A stretch of DNA of 62,978 bases from Neomegalonema sp. (GCA_022760355.1 JALEGB010000008.1:1-62978); one strand, 5' to 3'. Shown: positions 53,398-62,866, counted from the stretch's first letter. Numbers and translations: made by a program. The notes: generated by a model from the letters alone, not told the origin.

Positions 53398-54258
53398 ATG
53401 CGCGAGACCTTGATCTGGCTGGCGACCTGTGTCGCCGGCGCGGCGCTGTTCGTCATTGTCGACACGATTTGGCGCGTCAGCGAGGACATCGCGGCCCGTA
53501 TGCCGATGGCGCCAAAGATGCCGGCCGATGCGCCTTTTCAGCGGCCGCTTCCCACCCCCGCGCCGCCGTCAATCGGGGCGCCGCTGTTCGGCTATCCCAT
53601 TCCGCGCTTGCCAAGCGGATCGCTTGCAAAGCAGCTCGCCGCCGCCGGACTGAAGAAAGGCGCGCCCATTTTTATCCGCGTGTTTAAGAAGACGCGGGAA
53701 TTGGAGGTTTGGCTGCAAGACTCCGCGCCCGGGCGGCGACCACGCTATCGATTGTTTAAGTCCTACCCAATCTGCGCCTATTCTGGTGATCTCGGACCAA
53801 AATTGAAGGAGGGCGATCGGCAATCGCCGGAGGGGTTCTACTTCGTCACGCCCAGCGCCATGAACCCGAACTCATCCTATCATCTCTCGTTCAATATCGG
53901 CTTTCCCAACGCTTATGATCGCGCCCATGGCAGAACGGGCAGCTATTTAATGGTGCATGGAGACTGCGTTTCGATCGGCTGTTACGCCATGACAGACGCG
54001 GGTATCGAGGAAATTTACACGCTGGCCAAATGGGCGTTCGCCGACGGGCAACCCTTTTTCCGCATTCACATTTTTCCATTTCGGATGACGGATAGCGCGC
54101 TCGCAACCCACGCCGGATCACGTTGGACGCCGTTTTGGACTCAGCTTCGGGCGGGGCATGACCTGTTTGAGCGCGACCTGTCGCCTCCTAACGTAACGGT
54201 CAAGAATAAGGCCTACGAGTTTGCTCCCACTGCGCCTGCTCCCGCAACGGAAGGTTAA
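53398..54258 (+). CDS. L,D-transpeptidase (YafK-like)
   Basis: 286 residues. An N-terminal transmembrane or signal-anchor segment (TLIWLATCVAGAALFVIVD) is followed by a Pro-rich linker and a YkuD-type domain whose catalytic region reads YLMVHGDCVSIGCYAMTDAGI, with the nucleophile Cys and conserved His. The overall arrangement is YafK-like, a class that releases or makes links in peptidoglycan. A family-typical IRVFKKTRELEVWL strand precedes. It is a periplasmic cell-wall enzyme; GAGAGAGGGAC precedes the start codon. Confidence 0.88.
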   Translation: MRETLIWLATCVAGAALFVIVDTIWRVSEDIAARMPMAPKMPADAPFQRPLPTPAPPSIGAPLFGYPIPRLPSGSLAKQLAAAGLKKGAPIFIRVFKKTRELEVWLQDSAPGRRPRYRLFKSYPICAYSGDLGPKLKEGDRQSPEGFYFVTPSAMNPNSSYHLSFNIGFPNAYDRAHGRTGSYLMVHGDCVSIGCYAMTDAGIEEIYTLAKWAFADGQPFFRIHIFPFRMTDSALATHAGSRWTPFWTQLRAGHDLFERDLSPPNVTVKNKAYEFAPTAPAPATEG

Positions 54259-54293
54259 TCAGCAATTTTAGTACTTTAATTCCACAAAACCCC

Positions 54294-54322
54294 TTGTCGA
54301 CGAAAGTTCCTTGCGCTTATGT
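54294..54322 (+). promoter_or_regulatory. ccr: Possible sigma-70 promoter of ccr
   Basis: TTGTCG (54294-54299), a 17-base spacer, and TTATGT (54317-54322), about 70 bases before the ccr start codon. The match to the -35/-10 consensus is partial. Confidence 0.3.
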
Positions 54323-54391
54323 TTCTCGCACTTGCAACATGCGGCGCTCGGTCGAAGGGTTCGGCGCGCCCAGTTCGGAGACGGCTTGGCC

Positions 54392-55678
54392 ATGCTCGAC
54401 ACTCATGATCAGGCGGCGTCCTACGACGCGCCGAAAAAAGATCTCTACGAAGTTGGTGAAATTCCGCCGCTCGGCCATGTGCCGAAGCAAATGTACGCTT
54501 GGGCGATCCGTCGCGAACGGCACGGCCCCCCGGAACAAGCGATGCAGCTCGAAGTTGTCGATGTTCCGGCGCTCGACAGCCACGAGGTGCTTGTCCTCGT
54601 CATGGCCGCGGGCGTGAACTACAATGGCGTTTGGGCCGGCCTTGGCGAGCCAATTTCGCCCTTTGACGTGCATAAGGCGCCCTTCCACATCGCCGGCTCG
54701 GACGCGTCCGGCATCGTTTGGGCGGTTGGCTCAAAGGTGAAGCGGTGGAAGGTCGGCGACGAAGTCGTGATCCACTGCAACCAGGATGACGGCGACGACG
54801 AAGAGTGCAACGGCGGCGATCCGATGTTTTCGCAAACCCAGCGCATCTGGGGATACGAAACGCCCGATGGCTCCTTCGCACAATTCACCAACGTTCAAGC
54901 GCAGCAGCTGATGCCGCGTCCGCGTCACCTGACCTGGGAGGAGAGCGCGTGTTACACGCTGACGCTCGCCACCGCTTATCGGATGCTGTTCGGCCATCGG
55001 CCGCATGTCCTGCGGCCTGGTCAGAATGTGCTCGTGTGGGGCGCGTCGGGCGGCCTCGGCTCCTATGCGATCCAGCTGATCAACACCGCCGGCGCAAACG
55101 CCATCGGGGTCATCTCGGATGAAAGCAAGCGCGACTTTGTGTTGGGTCTTGGCGCCAAGGGCGTGTTGAACCGAAAAGACTTCAACTGCTGGGGCGAGCT
55201 GCCCAAGGTCAACTCGGAAGAGTACAAGCAGTGGTTCTCAGAAGTTCGCAAGTTCGGCAAGGCGATCTGGGAGATCACTGGCAAGGGCAACAATGTCGAC
55301 ATCGTGTTCGAACATCCTGGCCAGGCGACGTTCCCAGCCTCGACCTTCGTTGTGAAGCGCGGCGGGATGGTTGTGATCTGCGCCGGCACCACCGGTTTTA
55401 ACCTGACGATGGACGCCCGCTATGTCTGGATGCACCAAAAGCGCATCCAGGGCAGCCACTTCGCAAACCTGCTGCAGGCAAGCCAGGCGAACCAGCTGAT
55501 GGTCGAGCGCCGCTTGGATCCGTGCATGTCGGAGCTGTTCACCTGGGCCGACCTGCCGAAGGCGCACACAAAGATGTGGAAGAACGAGCATCAGCCAGGA
55601 AACATGTCCGTTCTCGTTTCGGCGAAAAAGCCTGGCATGCGCACAATCGAAGACGCTGCTGACGCGGCCTGGGGTTAA
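54392..55678 (+). CDS. ccr: Crotonyl-CoA carboxylase/reductase
   Basis: 428 residues. Reductive carboxylation of crotonyl-CoA to ethylmalonyl-CoA with NADPH and CO2, the key step of the ethylmalonyl-CoA pathway. Medium-chain reductase family: VNYNGVWAGLGEPISPFD, NADPH-binding WGASGGLGSYAIQL, the EHPGQATFPAS and QKRIQGSHFAN segments. The CO2-pocket Phe-Glu pair known from the Kitasatospora enzyme appears as Tyr-Glu (RIWGYETPDG). I chose ATG 54392, with GGAG about a dozen bases upstream; the frame is open to 54311. With ethylmalonyl-CoA mutase at 8.8 kb it establishes the pathway. Confidence 0.95.
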   Translation: MLDTHDQAASYDAPKKDLYEVGEIPPLGHVPKQMYAWAIRRERHGPPEQAMQLEVVDVPALDSHEVLVLVMAAGVNYNGVWAGLGEPISPFDVHKAPFHIAGSDASGIVWAVGSKVKRWKVGDEVVIHCNQDDGDDEECNGGDPMFSQTQRIWGYETPDGSFAQFTNVQAQQLMPRPRHLTWEESACYTLTLATAYRMLFGHRPHVLRPGQNVLVWGASGGLGSYAIQLINTAGANAIGVISDESKRDFVLGLGAKGVLNRKDFNCWGELPKVNSEEYKQWFSEVRKFGKAIWEITGKGNNVDIVFEHPGQATFPASTFVVKRGGMVVICAGTTGFNLTMDARYVWMHQKRIQGSHFANLLQASQANQLMVERRLDPCMSELFTWADLPKAHTKMWKNEHQPGNMSVLVSAKKPGMRTIEDAADAAWG

Positions 55679-55877
55679 GCGCTCGCCATCCCGGTCGGTC
55701 GCTGCGAAAGGCGCCGGCCGATCAGCATCGCTTGAGGGCGTGGCGGTTGACCGCCGCGCCCTTCGCGCGGCTTTCACTCCACGTGAGACATGGCCCTCCC
55801 TCGCTCGTCATGAAAAGATTGACGAGAGGACGAGAACCACAGACCACACGCCACCGGCGTCGACCATCGCGCCAGCT

Positions 55878-56513
55878 ATGGACCGTCCCAGCGGCAAGAA
55901 GGCGTCGAGTGTGGAGCCATCAGAGACAAACTTAAAAAACCAGCTTGCTGTGGTGCTTCGAAGCGATCCGCTCACATGGGATGCGCTTCGGCGCGCACGA
56001 GATCTGGGCTTGCCTGATTGGTGGATCACATCAGGCGCAATTTATCAGAGCTTGTGGAATGCCCAGACCGGCAAGCCTTCAGGCTATGGCGTTAAGGATG
56101 TCGATCTGATCTATTTTGACGGGTCGGATCTTTCCTACGATGCTGAGGACGCCGTGATCCGCCGGGCCACGCCCATCTTCGCCGGCATATCGACGCCGGT
56201 CGAGATCCGCAATCAGGCGCGTGTGCATGTATGGTACCCGGACCGTTTCGGACAGGCCTATCCGCAGCTGGCGAGCGCCGCGGAATCGTTGCTCTACTAC
56301 GCCAGCCGCACCCATGCGGTTGCGGCGCGTCTCCTTGCGCATGATGTGATCGATATTGTCGCTCCGTTTGGCCTCACTGATATCTTTGCCCGGCGGATCG
56401 TTCCGAACTTCGCGCTCGACAACCGGTCCACGCACGAAGCAAAGGCTGCTCGAGCCGCCGCATGCTGGCCTGGCGTTGAAGTTGTTCCGTGGAGCGCCGA
56501 CCATGTCGGCTAA
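55878..56513 (+). CDS. DUF925 nucleotidyltransferase-like protein
   Basis: 211 residues from ATG 55878 (the frame is open to GTG 55740). Nucleotidyltransferase-type fold of the COG3575/DUF925 family: WWITSGAIYQSLWN, then KDVDLIYFD with the paired acidic residues Asp74 and Asp76, and later the RNQARVHVWYPDRFG segment with conserved Tyr/Arg. No substrate is established for the family. The last 11 bases overlap the start of the downstream small gene, so the two are translationally coupled. Confidence 0.82.
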   Translation: MDRPSGKKASSVEPSETNLKNQLAVVLRSDPLTWDALRRARDLGLPDWWITSGAIYQSLWNAQTGKPSGYGVKDVDLIYFDGSDLSYDAEDAVIRRATPIFAGISTPVEIRNQARVHVWYPDRFGQAYPQLASAAESLLYYASRTHAVAARLLAHDVIDIVAPFGLTDIFARRIVPNFALDNRSTHEAKAARAAACWPGVEVVPWSADHVG

Positions 56514-56817
56514 AGACCCCCGGAAATCGATCGCCCTGCATCTTTCCCCCGCAATGGCGGCGGCTGTGCGCGCCTATGCCGCCGCACATGGCGACCGCAG
56601 CCTCGCGGCGGCCTGTCGTCGCGCCTTACGCGCCCGTCTGCTCGGCGCGTCGGATCGGTGGCTCGGCCATCTCATTCATCCCGCCCGGACGTCGCTGCAG
56701 CTCCGGTTGCAGCTGGAGCCGGCGCTACGCGAGCGGCTTGGTGGAGAAAGCGAACAAGCCGCCCGAGCCCTGAGCGAGCTCGCACAGCATTGGGGGGTGC
56801 AGGAGAACGAAAAATAA
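56503..56817 (+). CDS. Small helical protein coupled to DUF925
   Basis: 104 residues, starting inside the DUF925 gene (ATG 56503, with GGAG upstream). Entirely predicted helical, Ala/Arg/Leu-rich, with a segment SPAMAAAVRAYAAAHGDRSLAAACRRALRARLL that could be a ribbon-helix-helix or other small DNA-binding fold. No signal peptide. I do not recognise it. The tight coupling to a nucleotidyltransferase is reminiscent of toxin-antitoxin pairs, but nothing proves this. Confidence 0.55.
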   Translation: MSAKDPRKSIALHLSPAMAAAVRAYAAAHGDRSLAAACRRALRARLLGASDRWLGHLIHPARTSLQLRLQLEPALRERLGGESEQAARALSELAQHWGVQENEK

Positions 56818-56888
56818 GCAAGAGCCGGCTCAAGCTCCTGCAATAACGCTCCAAGCCGGCCTCATCAGAGCCTTTGATTGCTCGCAAT

Positions 56889-56924
56889 TAACAAGTCGCC
56901 AGATGGGCCCATCCGACGACAAGT
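56889..56924. terminator. Intergenic inverted repeat before the EF-hand gene
   Basis: AACAAGTCG and CGACAAGTT (one mismatch) flank a perfect GATGGGCCCATC palindrome, forming a strong hairpin in the gap between the two convergent genes; there is no T run. Confidence 0.45.
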
Positions 56925-57051
56925 TCTTCTAGAATCCGCAAAACAAATCGCGTTCACGCCTCCGCGGCGCTCCTTAAAACGCTATGACGCCGGCCGATGT
57001 TTTACATGGGCTGCCGCCGCAATAGGCGGACGGGCGTCCGATTTTGCGCAT

Positions 57052-57753
57052 TTACGCGACAGCGCTCAGCAGGCTGGTCGCGCTGTCATCGTTGCTGGTT
57101 GCTAGCGCCGAGCTGGCGTAGCTCGCTTGCGCCTGCGCCCCCAGCCTCTCCCGGATTGCGCTCAGCATCGCTTCGGCGAAGGACTTGCCTTCGTCCTTTG
57201 AAACGGACCCGTCATTGTCCGTATCCATCGCCGAAATCATCTGATCCAGAATGGTTTCAGCTGTGCTTGAGGCGGCCTCGGCGCTGGAGCTTTCGTCGCT
57301 CTCATCGGATTCTTCCGCGTCCGACGTATCAAACAAGGAGAGGATGTCGAATTCATCCTCCTCATCCTTGCCGCCTGGTCCGCCGGGCCCGCCCGGAGGC
57401 GGCGGAGGCGGCGGCCCCATTTCCAGGGATGCGCCACGCGTTCCGGTGGTCGCATCAGCGCGCGCGTCGCTGAGCATCGATTTAATCGTCTCGACGAACT
57501 CGGCATGCTCAGTTTCACTGACGCCGCCGTCACCATCCGTATCCATCGCGCTGAAAATTGATTCCGCGGATGGGCCTCGAGTCGAACCTATAACCGATGA
57601 CAGCTCATCCACGCTGATGAATCCGCCGCTATCGGTATCGAGGTCGCTAAAGCTCTTCGGTTCGGGCGGTTCTGCGCCATTCGGGCGCCCGCCATTCAAC
57701 GCCATAGCGGGATTGTACGCCGTCAATGCGCCGCCGCTGATAGCAGATAACAT
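57052..57753 (-). CDS. EF-hand protein with proline-rich linker
   Basis: 233 residues, no signal peptide. Three EF-hand calcium loops: DLDTDSGGFISVDE, DTDGDGGVSETE and DTDNDGSVSKDE. Between the second and third lies a Pro/Gly stretch (GPPPPPPPGGPGG) and an acidic Asp/Glu/Ser segment. The C-terminus is Ser/Ala-rich. The layout resembles XopAW-type EF-hand proteins of plant-associated bacteria, which are secreted, but no secretion signal can be read. I chose ATG 57753, with AAGGAGATGTC upstream; the frame is open to 57843. Confidence 0.82.
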   Translation of the reverse strand: MLSAISGGALTAYNPAMALNGGRPNGAEPPEPKSFSDLDTDSGGFISVDELSSVIGSTRGPSAESIFSAMDTDGDGGVSETEHAEFVETIKSMLSDARADATTGTRGASLEMGPPPPPPPGGPGGPGGKDEEDEFDILSLFDTSDAEESDESDESSSAEAASSTAETILDQMISAMDTDNDGSVSKDEGKSFAEAMLSAIRERLGAQAQASYASSALATSNDDSATSLLSAVA

Positions 57754-58301
57754 GACATCTCCTTTCCGGCCGGGCCATTGATGTTGAGCGGCCCAGCCAA
57801 TGCTCGACTTTGGCGGCGGAGGCGACTGCGACATGCTTGCCATCCACCGCCGCGACGCGCCGCTTTACGAATTTGCTTGGACAGCGCGCCTTGCTTCAGT
57901 GTGGCTTAGATTGCCGCCGAGCCGTCCAGCGCGGGGTAAATAAGCCGTTGCCACGCTGTGAGCGCGACAAGAAGAAATTACACCTTTCATAGTAAAAATT
58001 TTGATAGCCCCAAAGAGGATAATTACTAAATATCAATTGATTACGAAATATCTCCAGCGCATTACCCGAATGACTGCTTAGAAATTGAACCACAATCTGA
58101 ACCAATGCTCATTAACTTGACGCATCGGAGGCGCGCCTAGGCCACGGCCATGGCAAAGGCTGTGGCCGACGCGGACCACAGGAACTATGCAGCTCATAAG
58201 GCCGCAAGGTGCGCGTAGAAATTGACGAGGAACAATTCCTGCGTAGTATCGACTGCCGATCACGCCTCTATATATCGGGCGAACATTCGGGAGGGCGCTA
58301 A
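57754..58301. other. Divergent AT-rich region between the EF-hand gene and YegP
   Basis: 548 bases, distinctly more AT-rich than average from 57900 to 58130. GGCCACGGCC (58140-58149) pairs with GGCTGTGGCC (58158-58167), 10 bp including one G-T. No gene-length coding frame that I trust. Confidence 0.5.
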
Positions 58302-58616
58302 ATGGCCGGCGAATCTGATAAGTTCGAAGTGTACCAAGATCGGCGCGAAGAATGGCGCTGGCGGCGGATCGCCTCCAACGGGAAAATCGTTGGCGCAGCT
58401 TGCGAAGGCTACAAAGATCGCAAAGACTGCGAATCCAATATGAACCGCGGCTACAAAGAAAAAGACAAGTGGGAGTTTTACGAGGATAAGCGCGGGGAAT
58501 GGCGCTGGCGTCGTAAAGCCTCCAACGGCAAAATCGTCGGCGCCGCCTCCGAAGGCTACAAGAAGCGCGGTGATGCGGAATCCAACGCAGCGCGACAGGG
58601 CTTCAAAGCCGATTGA
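58302..58616 (+). CDS. YegP family protein (two DUF1508 repeats)
   Basis: 104 residues containing two tandem copies of the DUF1508 fold: KFEVYQDRREEWRWRRIASNGKIVGAACEGY and KWEFYEDKRGEWRWRRKASNGKIVGAASEGY. Small soluble protein; YegP has been linked to growth under stress but the role is unclear. GGGAGGGCG precedes the ATG. Stand-alone gene upstream of the SLC13 transporter. Confidence 0.92.
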   Translation: MAGESDKFEVYQDRREEWRWRRIASNGKIVGAACEGYKDRKDCESNMNRGYKEKDKWEFYEDKRGEWRWRRKASNGKIVGAASEGYKKRGDAESNAARQGFKAD

Positions 58617-58753
58617 GCGGTAGGAACGATGCGAGCGGATCAACTCAATGTCCCGGCCATGGCCGATGGACCGGCGCCGCATAAGCGACGTCACGTGGCT
58701 TTGCGGCGGCGAATCGCGCCGGGCGCAGGCCAACCGCTCGCACACGACTTCCC

Positions 58754-60538
58754 GTGATTGAGCCTGGCTCCGAACTATCCGCCTGGATCGCGATCGCGGT
58801 CCTGATCGCGGTGTTTGCCGGCTTTATTCTGGAACGCTATCCGCCTCAGGTGGTGGCGCTTCTTGGCGTTGCGGCGTTGCTTGGAAGCGGCGCGCTGACA
58901 GCCGACGCAATGTTGGGCGCGCTTTCAAACAGCGCGCCGGCGACAATCGCGATGCTGTTTATCGTCAGTGGCGCTCTGGCCCGTTCCGGCGCCCTGGCGA
59001 CAGCGACCCGGATGCTCCGCCGGCGGGCAAAGTCAGCGCCGACGGTCTGCATCCTCGCGCTGATCATCGGCGCGATGGCTCTGTCCGCCTTTGTCAACAA
59101 TACGCCAGTCACCATGATCCTGATCCCGGTGACCATCAGCCTGGCCGGCGCGGCGGGCGTTGCGTCATCGCGGTTGCTGATACCGCTTTCCTACGCAACC
59201 ATTCTTGGCGGCGTATGTACGCTGATCGGAACGTCGACCAACCTGCTTGTTGACGGCGTCGCCCGCGCCCACGGGATGGAGGCGTTTGGGCTGTTTGAAA
59301 TTACTCCGGTGGGGATCGCGGTTGCGCTGGGCGGCTTGATTTATATGGCGCTGTTCGCGCCTTTGTCTTTGCCGTCCCACCCCTCAATCGCCGAAGCGGC
59401 GCAACGCCCCGGCGGCTCTCGCTTCGTCATCGAAGCCGCCGTAACGCGCGGCTCGCCGCTGGTTGGGGTGGTCCTCGGCGAAAGCGCGCTGTTCGCTGAC
59501 AATTCCATCCGCGTGATCGACGTGCTGCGTGGCGACCTGTCGCTGCGTCGCTCCCTACGCGACGTCGTGCTGCAAGAAGGGGATCGGCTTGTCCTGCGTA
59601 GCGACGCGGCGGACCTTTCGGCTGCGACGGCGGACGGGCTGATCTCATTGCGCCGCGAAGGCGGTCTGGCGACGGTGCAATCCCGCACATCGACGCTGAT
59701 GGAGGCGCTGGTCGGTCCTGGCAGCCAGTTTGTTGGGCGCGACCTGCTGCGGCTACGGATCCGCCGTCGTTATGGCGTCTACCCGGTCGCGGCCCATCGG
59801 CGCGGCGTGAACCTGGCCGCCCGCTACGAAACGACCCCTCTCGAGGTCGGCGACACGGTTCTGTTTGAGGGGGCGCCGGAAGATCTGCGCAAACTCGCGG
59901 ATGATTTTCGACTGGTCACTCTGTCAGAGCCGCCCGAACGCAACTTCCGGCCGGAAAAGGCGCCGATCGTGATTGCAACGCTGGTCGGCGTGGTTGGCCT
60001 GGCTGCGGCCGGCGCTCTGCCGATCGTTGCGCTGGCCACGATTGCGGCGGCGATCGTCCTTGTCACCCGCTGCGTCGATATTGATGAGGCGATCGAATCA
60101 ATCGATGGCGGGCTGCTCATGCTGGTCTACGCCATGCTCGCCATCGGCGCCGCGATCGATAAAACCGGCGCGGCGAAAATGTTGGCGGGCTTTGTCGAGC
60201 CGCTGCTGATGCAGCTGCCCACGCTTGCGCTGCTGTTCGCGGTGTTCTTGATGACCTCGCTCATGACGGAGCTGGCGACGAACAACGCCGTCGCCGTTGT
60301 TTCCGCGCCCATCACCATCGAGCTCGCACAGGCGCTGAAACACGACCCGCGTCCATTTATGCTGTTGCTGATGATTGCGGCCAGCGCCAGTTTCGCGACG
60401 CCAATTGGATATCAGACCAACACGCTCGTGTACGGCGCCGGAGGCTATCGGTTTGTCGACTTCCTCCGATTCGGCGCGCCGTTGAATCTGCTGGTCGGCG
60501 CGATCGCCTCGATAATGGTGCATTATCTGTATTTTTGA
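58754..60538 (+). CDS. SLC13/DASS-type transporter with cytoplasmic TrkA-C domains
   Basis: 594 residues. The first ~200 and last ~180 residues are the transmembrane halves of a divalent anion:Na+ symporter (SLC13), with typical re-entrant segments (FVNNTPVTMILIPV and GTSTNLLVDGV, then LATNNAVAVVSAPI and TPIGYQTNTLVYGAGGY). Residues ~215-395 are two TrkA_C/RCK_C ligand-binding domains, which gate transport. Likely substrates are sulfate or dicarboxylates. The start is GTG 58754 with no visible ribosome binding site, so an alternative start is possible. Confidence 0.85.
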   Translation: MIEPGSELSAWIAIAVLIAVFAGFILERYPPQVVALLGVAALLGSGALTADAMLGALSNSAPATIAMLFIVSGALARSGALATATRMLRRRAKSAPTVCILALIIGAMALSAFVNNTPVTMILIPVTISLAGAAGVASSRLLIPLSYATILGGVCTLIGTSTNLLVDGVARAHGMEAFGLFEITPVGIAVALGGLIYMALFAPLSLPSHPSIAEAAQRPGGSRFVIEAAVTRGSPLVGVVLGESALFADNSIRVIDVLRGDLSLRRSLRDVVLQEGDRLVLRSDAADLSAATADGLISLRREGGLATVQSRTSTLMEALVGPGSQFVGRDLLRLRIRRRYGVYPVAAHRRGVNLAARYETTPLEVGDTVLFEGAPEDLRKLADDFRLVTLSEPPERNFRPEKAPIVIATLVGVVGLAAAGALPIVALATIAAAIVLVTRCVDIDEAIESIDGGLLMLVYAMLAIGAAIDKTGAAKMLAGFVEPLLMQLPTLALLFAVFLMTSLMTELATNNAVAVVSAPITIELAQALKHDPRPFMLLLMIAASASFATPIGYQTNTLVYGAGGYRFVDFLRFGAPLNLLVGAIASIMVHYLYF

Positions 60539-60599
60539 CCTTTGCGTTCGTTGTCGCCCCCGCTGTATCGAAGCCTGAATTCAACAGCGAGGCCGCCCG

Positions 60600-62045
60600 A
60601 TGACGAAAATTCACCCGCTTCTGCTTTCGGGCGGCTCCGGCAGCCGGCTTTGGCCATTGTCCCGCCCGGCGCGCCCCAAACAGTTTCTCCCGCTGCTTTC
60701 AGAGCAGCCGATGATCGTGGAAACGGCCCATCGCTTCGGCGGGGCGGAGTTTGCGGCGCCCGTTCTCATCTGCAATGTCGAGCATCGCTTTCTGGCCGCC
60801 GAAGCTCTGCGCGCTGGCGGTGTGGCGCCGGCGCGGATTATCCTGGAGCCAGAGGGCCGCAACACCGCGCCTGCAATTGCGCTCGGCGCTCTCGCTGTCG
60901 CAGATAAAGATCCAACAGCCTTAATGATCGCCGCCCCAGCCGATGCGGAGATCAAAGATCTGGCGGCGTTCCAACAGGCGATCGACGCCGCCCGCCCAGC
61001 AGCTGAAGCAGGCAAACTCGCCACTTTTGGCGTTGCGCCGACGCATCCTGAGACCGGCTATGGCTATATCGAGGCGGGCGCGCCGCTGGCAGGAATCGAC
61101 GCCGTCCGCAAGATCACCCGCTTCGTTGAGAAGCCAGATGCGGACACGGCCGCCCGCTATCTCGCAGCGGGCGGGTTCTATTGGAACGCCGGGCTGTTCA
61201 TGTTCCGCGCAGACGCGGTTCTTGCGGCGTTTCGTGAGCATGCGCCTGAAATTCTGGAGGCGGCGCAACGGGCGCTGGCGAACGCCCATGTGGACAATGA
61301 CTTCACCCGCCTGGATCCTGCGGCCTTCGCCAAAGCGCCTTCCGAACCATTTGATATTGCAGTCATGGAAAAAACCGAGCATGGCGCGGTTGCGCCAGTC
61401 GATATGGGCTGGAGCGATGTTGGCGGCTTCGCCGCGTTATGGGAGGTCGCGGAGAAAAGCGCCGCAGGAAACGCAATTGTTGGCGAAACCGCGCTGCGGG
61501 ATGTCCGAAATTCGCTGGTCTGGGCGGAGCCTGGCCGCATGCTGACCGCCATTGGCATGGACGACATCGTCGCCGTAGCGACAGAAGATGTGACCTTCAT
61601 TGCTCCGAAGAGCCGCGCCGCCGAGGTTAAAACGCTGCTTGCGGAGCTCAAAGCCGCGGGCTGCGCCGAAGCGCTCTCCAGCGCGACCGTGTATCGGCCA
61701 TGGGGAAGCTATCGGACGGTTGAGCAAGGCCCTGGCTTTTTGGTGAAGCGGATCACGGTGAAGCCACGCTCAAAGCTGTCGTTGCAATATCACCATCATC
61801 GGGCTGAGCATTGGGTTGTCGTCGAGGGCGTCGCCACCGTCACCTGCGGCCCCAATGCGGATGAGTTGAAGACATTTGATCTGGAGCCGAACCAGAGCAC
61901 GTACATTCCGATCGGCGCGGTGCATCGGCTGGAGAACCGCTATGAGCGCTCCCTTTCCCTGATCGAGGTTCAATCCGGCCATATCCTCAAAGAAGAAGAC
62001 ATTGTGCGGTTGGATGACGCCTATGGCCGCAGCAGCTCAAGCTGA
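60600..62045 (+). CDS. manC: Mannose-1-phosphate guanylyltransferase / mannose-6-phosphate isomerase
   Basis: 481 residues, bifunctional (XanB/AlgA type). The N-terminal nucleotidyltransferase has LLSGGSGSRLWPLSRPARPKQFLPL and FVEKPDADTAARYL. The C-terminal ~120 residues are a type II phosphomannose isomerase cupin (GPGFLVKRITVKPRSKLSLQYHHHRAEHWVVVEG). It makes GDP-mannose for surface polysaccharides. GCGAGG precedes the ATG. It stands between the SLC13 transporter and a methyltransferase; no GDP-mannose dehydratase is in the window. Confidence 0.95.
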   Translation: MTKIHPLLLSGGSGSRLWPLSRPARPKQFLPLLSEQPMIVETAHRFGGAEFAAPVLICNVEHRFLAAEALRAGGVAPARIILEPEGRNTAPAIALGALAVADKDPTALMIAAPADAEIKDLAAFQQAIDAARPAAEAGKLATFGVAPTHPETGYGYIEAGAPLAGIDAVRKITRFVEKPDADTAARYLAAGGFYWNAGLFMFRADAVLAAFREHAPEILEAAQRALANAHVDNDFTRLDPAAFAKAPSEPFDIAVMEKTEHGAVAPVDMGWSDVGGFAALWEVAEKSAAGNAIVGETALRDVRNSLVWAEPGRMLTAIGMDDIVAVATEDVTFIAPKSRAAEVKTLLAELKAAGCAEALSSATVYRPWGSYRTVEQGPGFLVKRITVKPRSKLSLQYHHHRAEHWVVVEGVATVTCGPNADELKTFDLEPNQSTYIPIGAVHRLENRYERSLSLIEVQSGHILKEEDIVRLDDAYGRSSSS

Positions 62046-62155
62046 GCTTTCGCGCCGCGCTCGGGTCATGAAACCGGCTTAAAGCTAGGCTCAGCTGCTT
62101 TGTACTGAAGCTTGAGGGGGGCTGGGCTCCTCCATTCTTGCGTTGCGAGCCGGAT

Positions 62156-62866
62156 ATGTACGACAGAAGCGCGAAATTCTACGACGCGATCTATGCGTTT
62201 AAAGACTATGAGGCGGAATCGAAGCATCTCGCCGCCACCATTCGAACGTACCGCCCCAACGCCGCCGCTCTGCTCGACGTCGCCTGCGGCACCCATGAGC
62301 ATGGGCGCTTTCTGAAGGATCAGTTCGCAGTCGATGGGGTTGATTTGAATGAAGAATTCATCGCAGCCGCGCGGGCGAAGAACCCGTCGGGCCGCTACGA
62401 GATCGGCGATATGCGCGCCTTTGATATGGGCGCGCGCTACGATGCGGTCCTATGCCTGTTCAGCGCGATAGGCTATGTCGGCAGCTCGGAAGAGCTGGAT
62501 CAGGCGATCGCTTGCATGGCCGCGCATGTGCAAGAGGGCGGCGTTTTGATTGTCGAACCGTGGTTCACGCGCGAAAATTTCAAACCTGGAACGATCGGAA
62601 TGACCACCGCTATCACCGATCAGCACAAGATTTGCCGGATGGCGAGCGCTGCGTTGGAGGGCGAAGACATCGCCCTCTTTGACATGCATTTTTTGGTTGG
62701 CGATCGCAGCGGCGCGGTGCGCCATTTTACCGAAACGCACCGGCTTAAGATCTTTTCGACCGAGCGCACCGAGGAAGCATTTGCTAAAGCCGGGCTCACG
62801 GTGTCGTTCGATCCCGAAGGAATTACGGGGCGAGGGCTATTCATTGGCCAGCGCGCTGAAGGTTAG
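62156..62866 (+). CDS. SAM-dependent methyltransferase (TylM1/DesVI-like)
   Basis: 236 residues, class I SAM methyltransferase. The SAM site is LLDVACGTHEHGRFL, followed by GVDLNEEFIAAARAKNP and MRAFDMGARYDAVLCLFSAIGYV. The whole-length pattern is like the N,N-dimethyltransferases DesVI and TylM1 that act on amino sugars, but the substrate here is unknown. I chose ATG 62156; the frame opens at 62138. It follows manC in the same direction and may modify a sugar made nearby. Confidence 0.85.
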   Translation: MYDRSAKFYDAIYAFKDYEAESKHLAATIRTYRPNAAALLDVACGTHEHGRFLKDQFAVDGVDLNEEFIAAARAKNPSGRYEIGDMRAFDMGARYDAVLCLFSAIGYVGSSEELDQAIACMAAHVQEGGVLIVEPWFTRENFKPGTIGMTTAITDQHKICRMASAALEGEDIALFDMHFLVGDRSGAVRHFTETHRLKIFSTERTEEAFAKAGLTVSFDPEGITGRGLFIGQRAEG

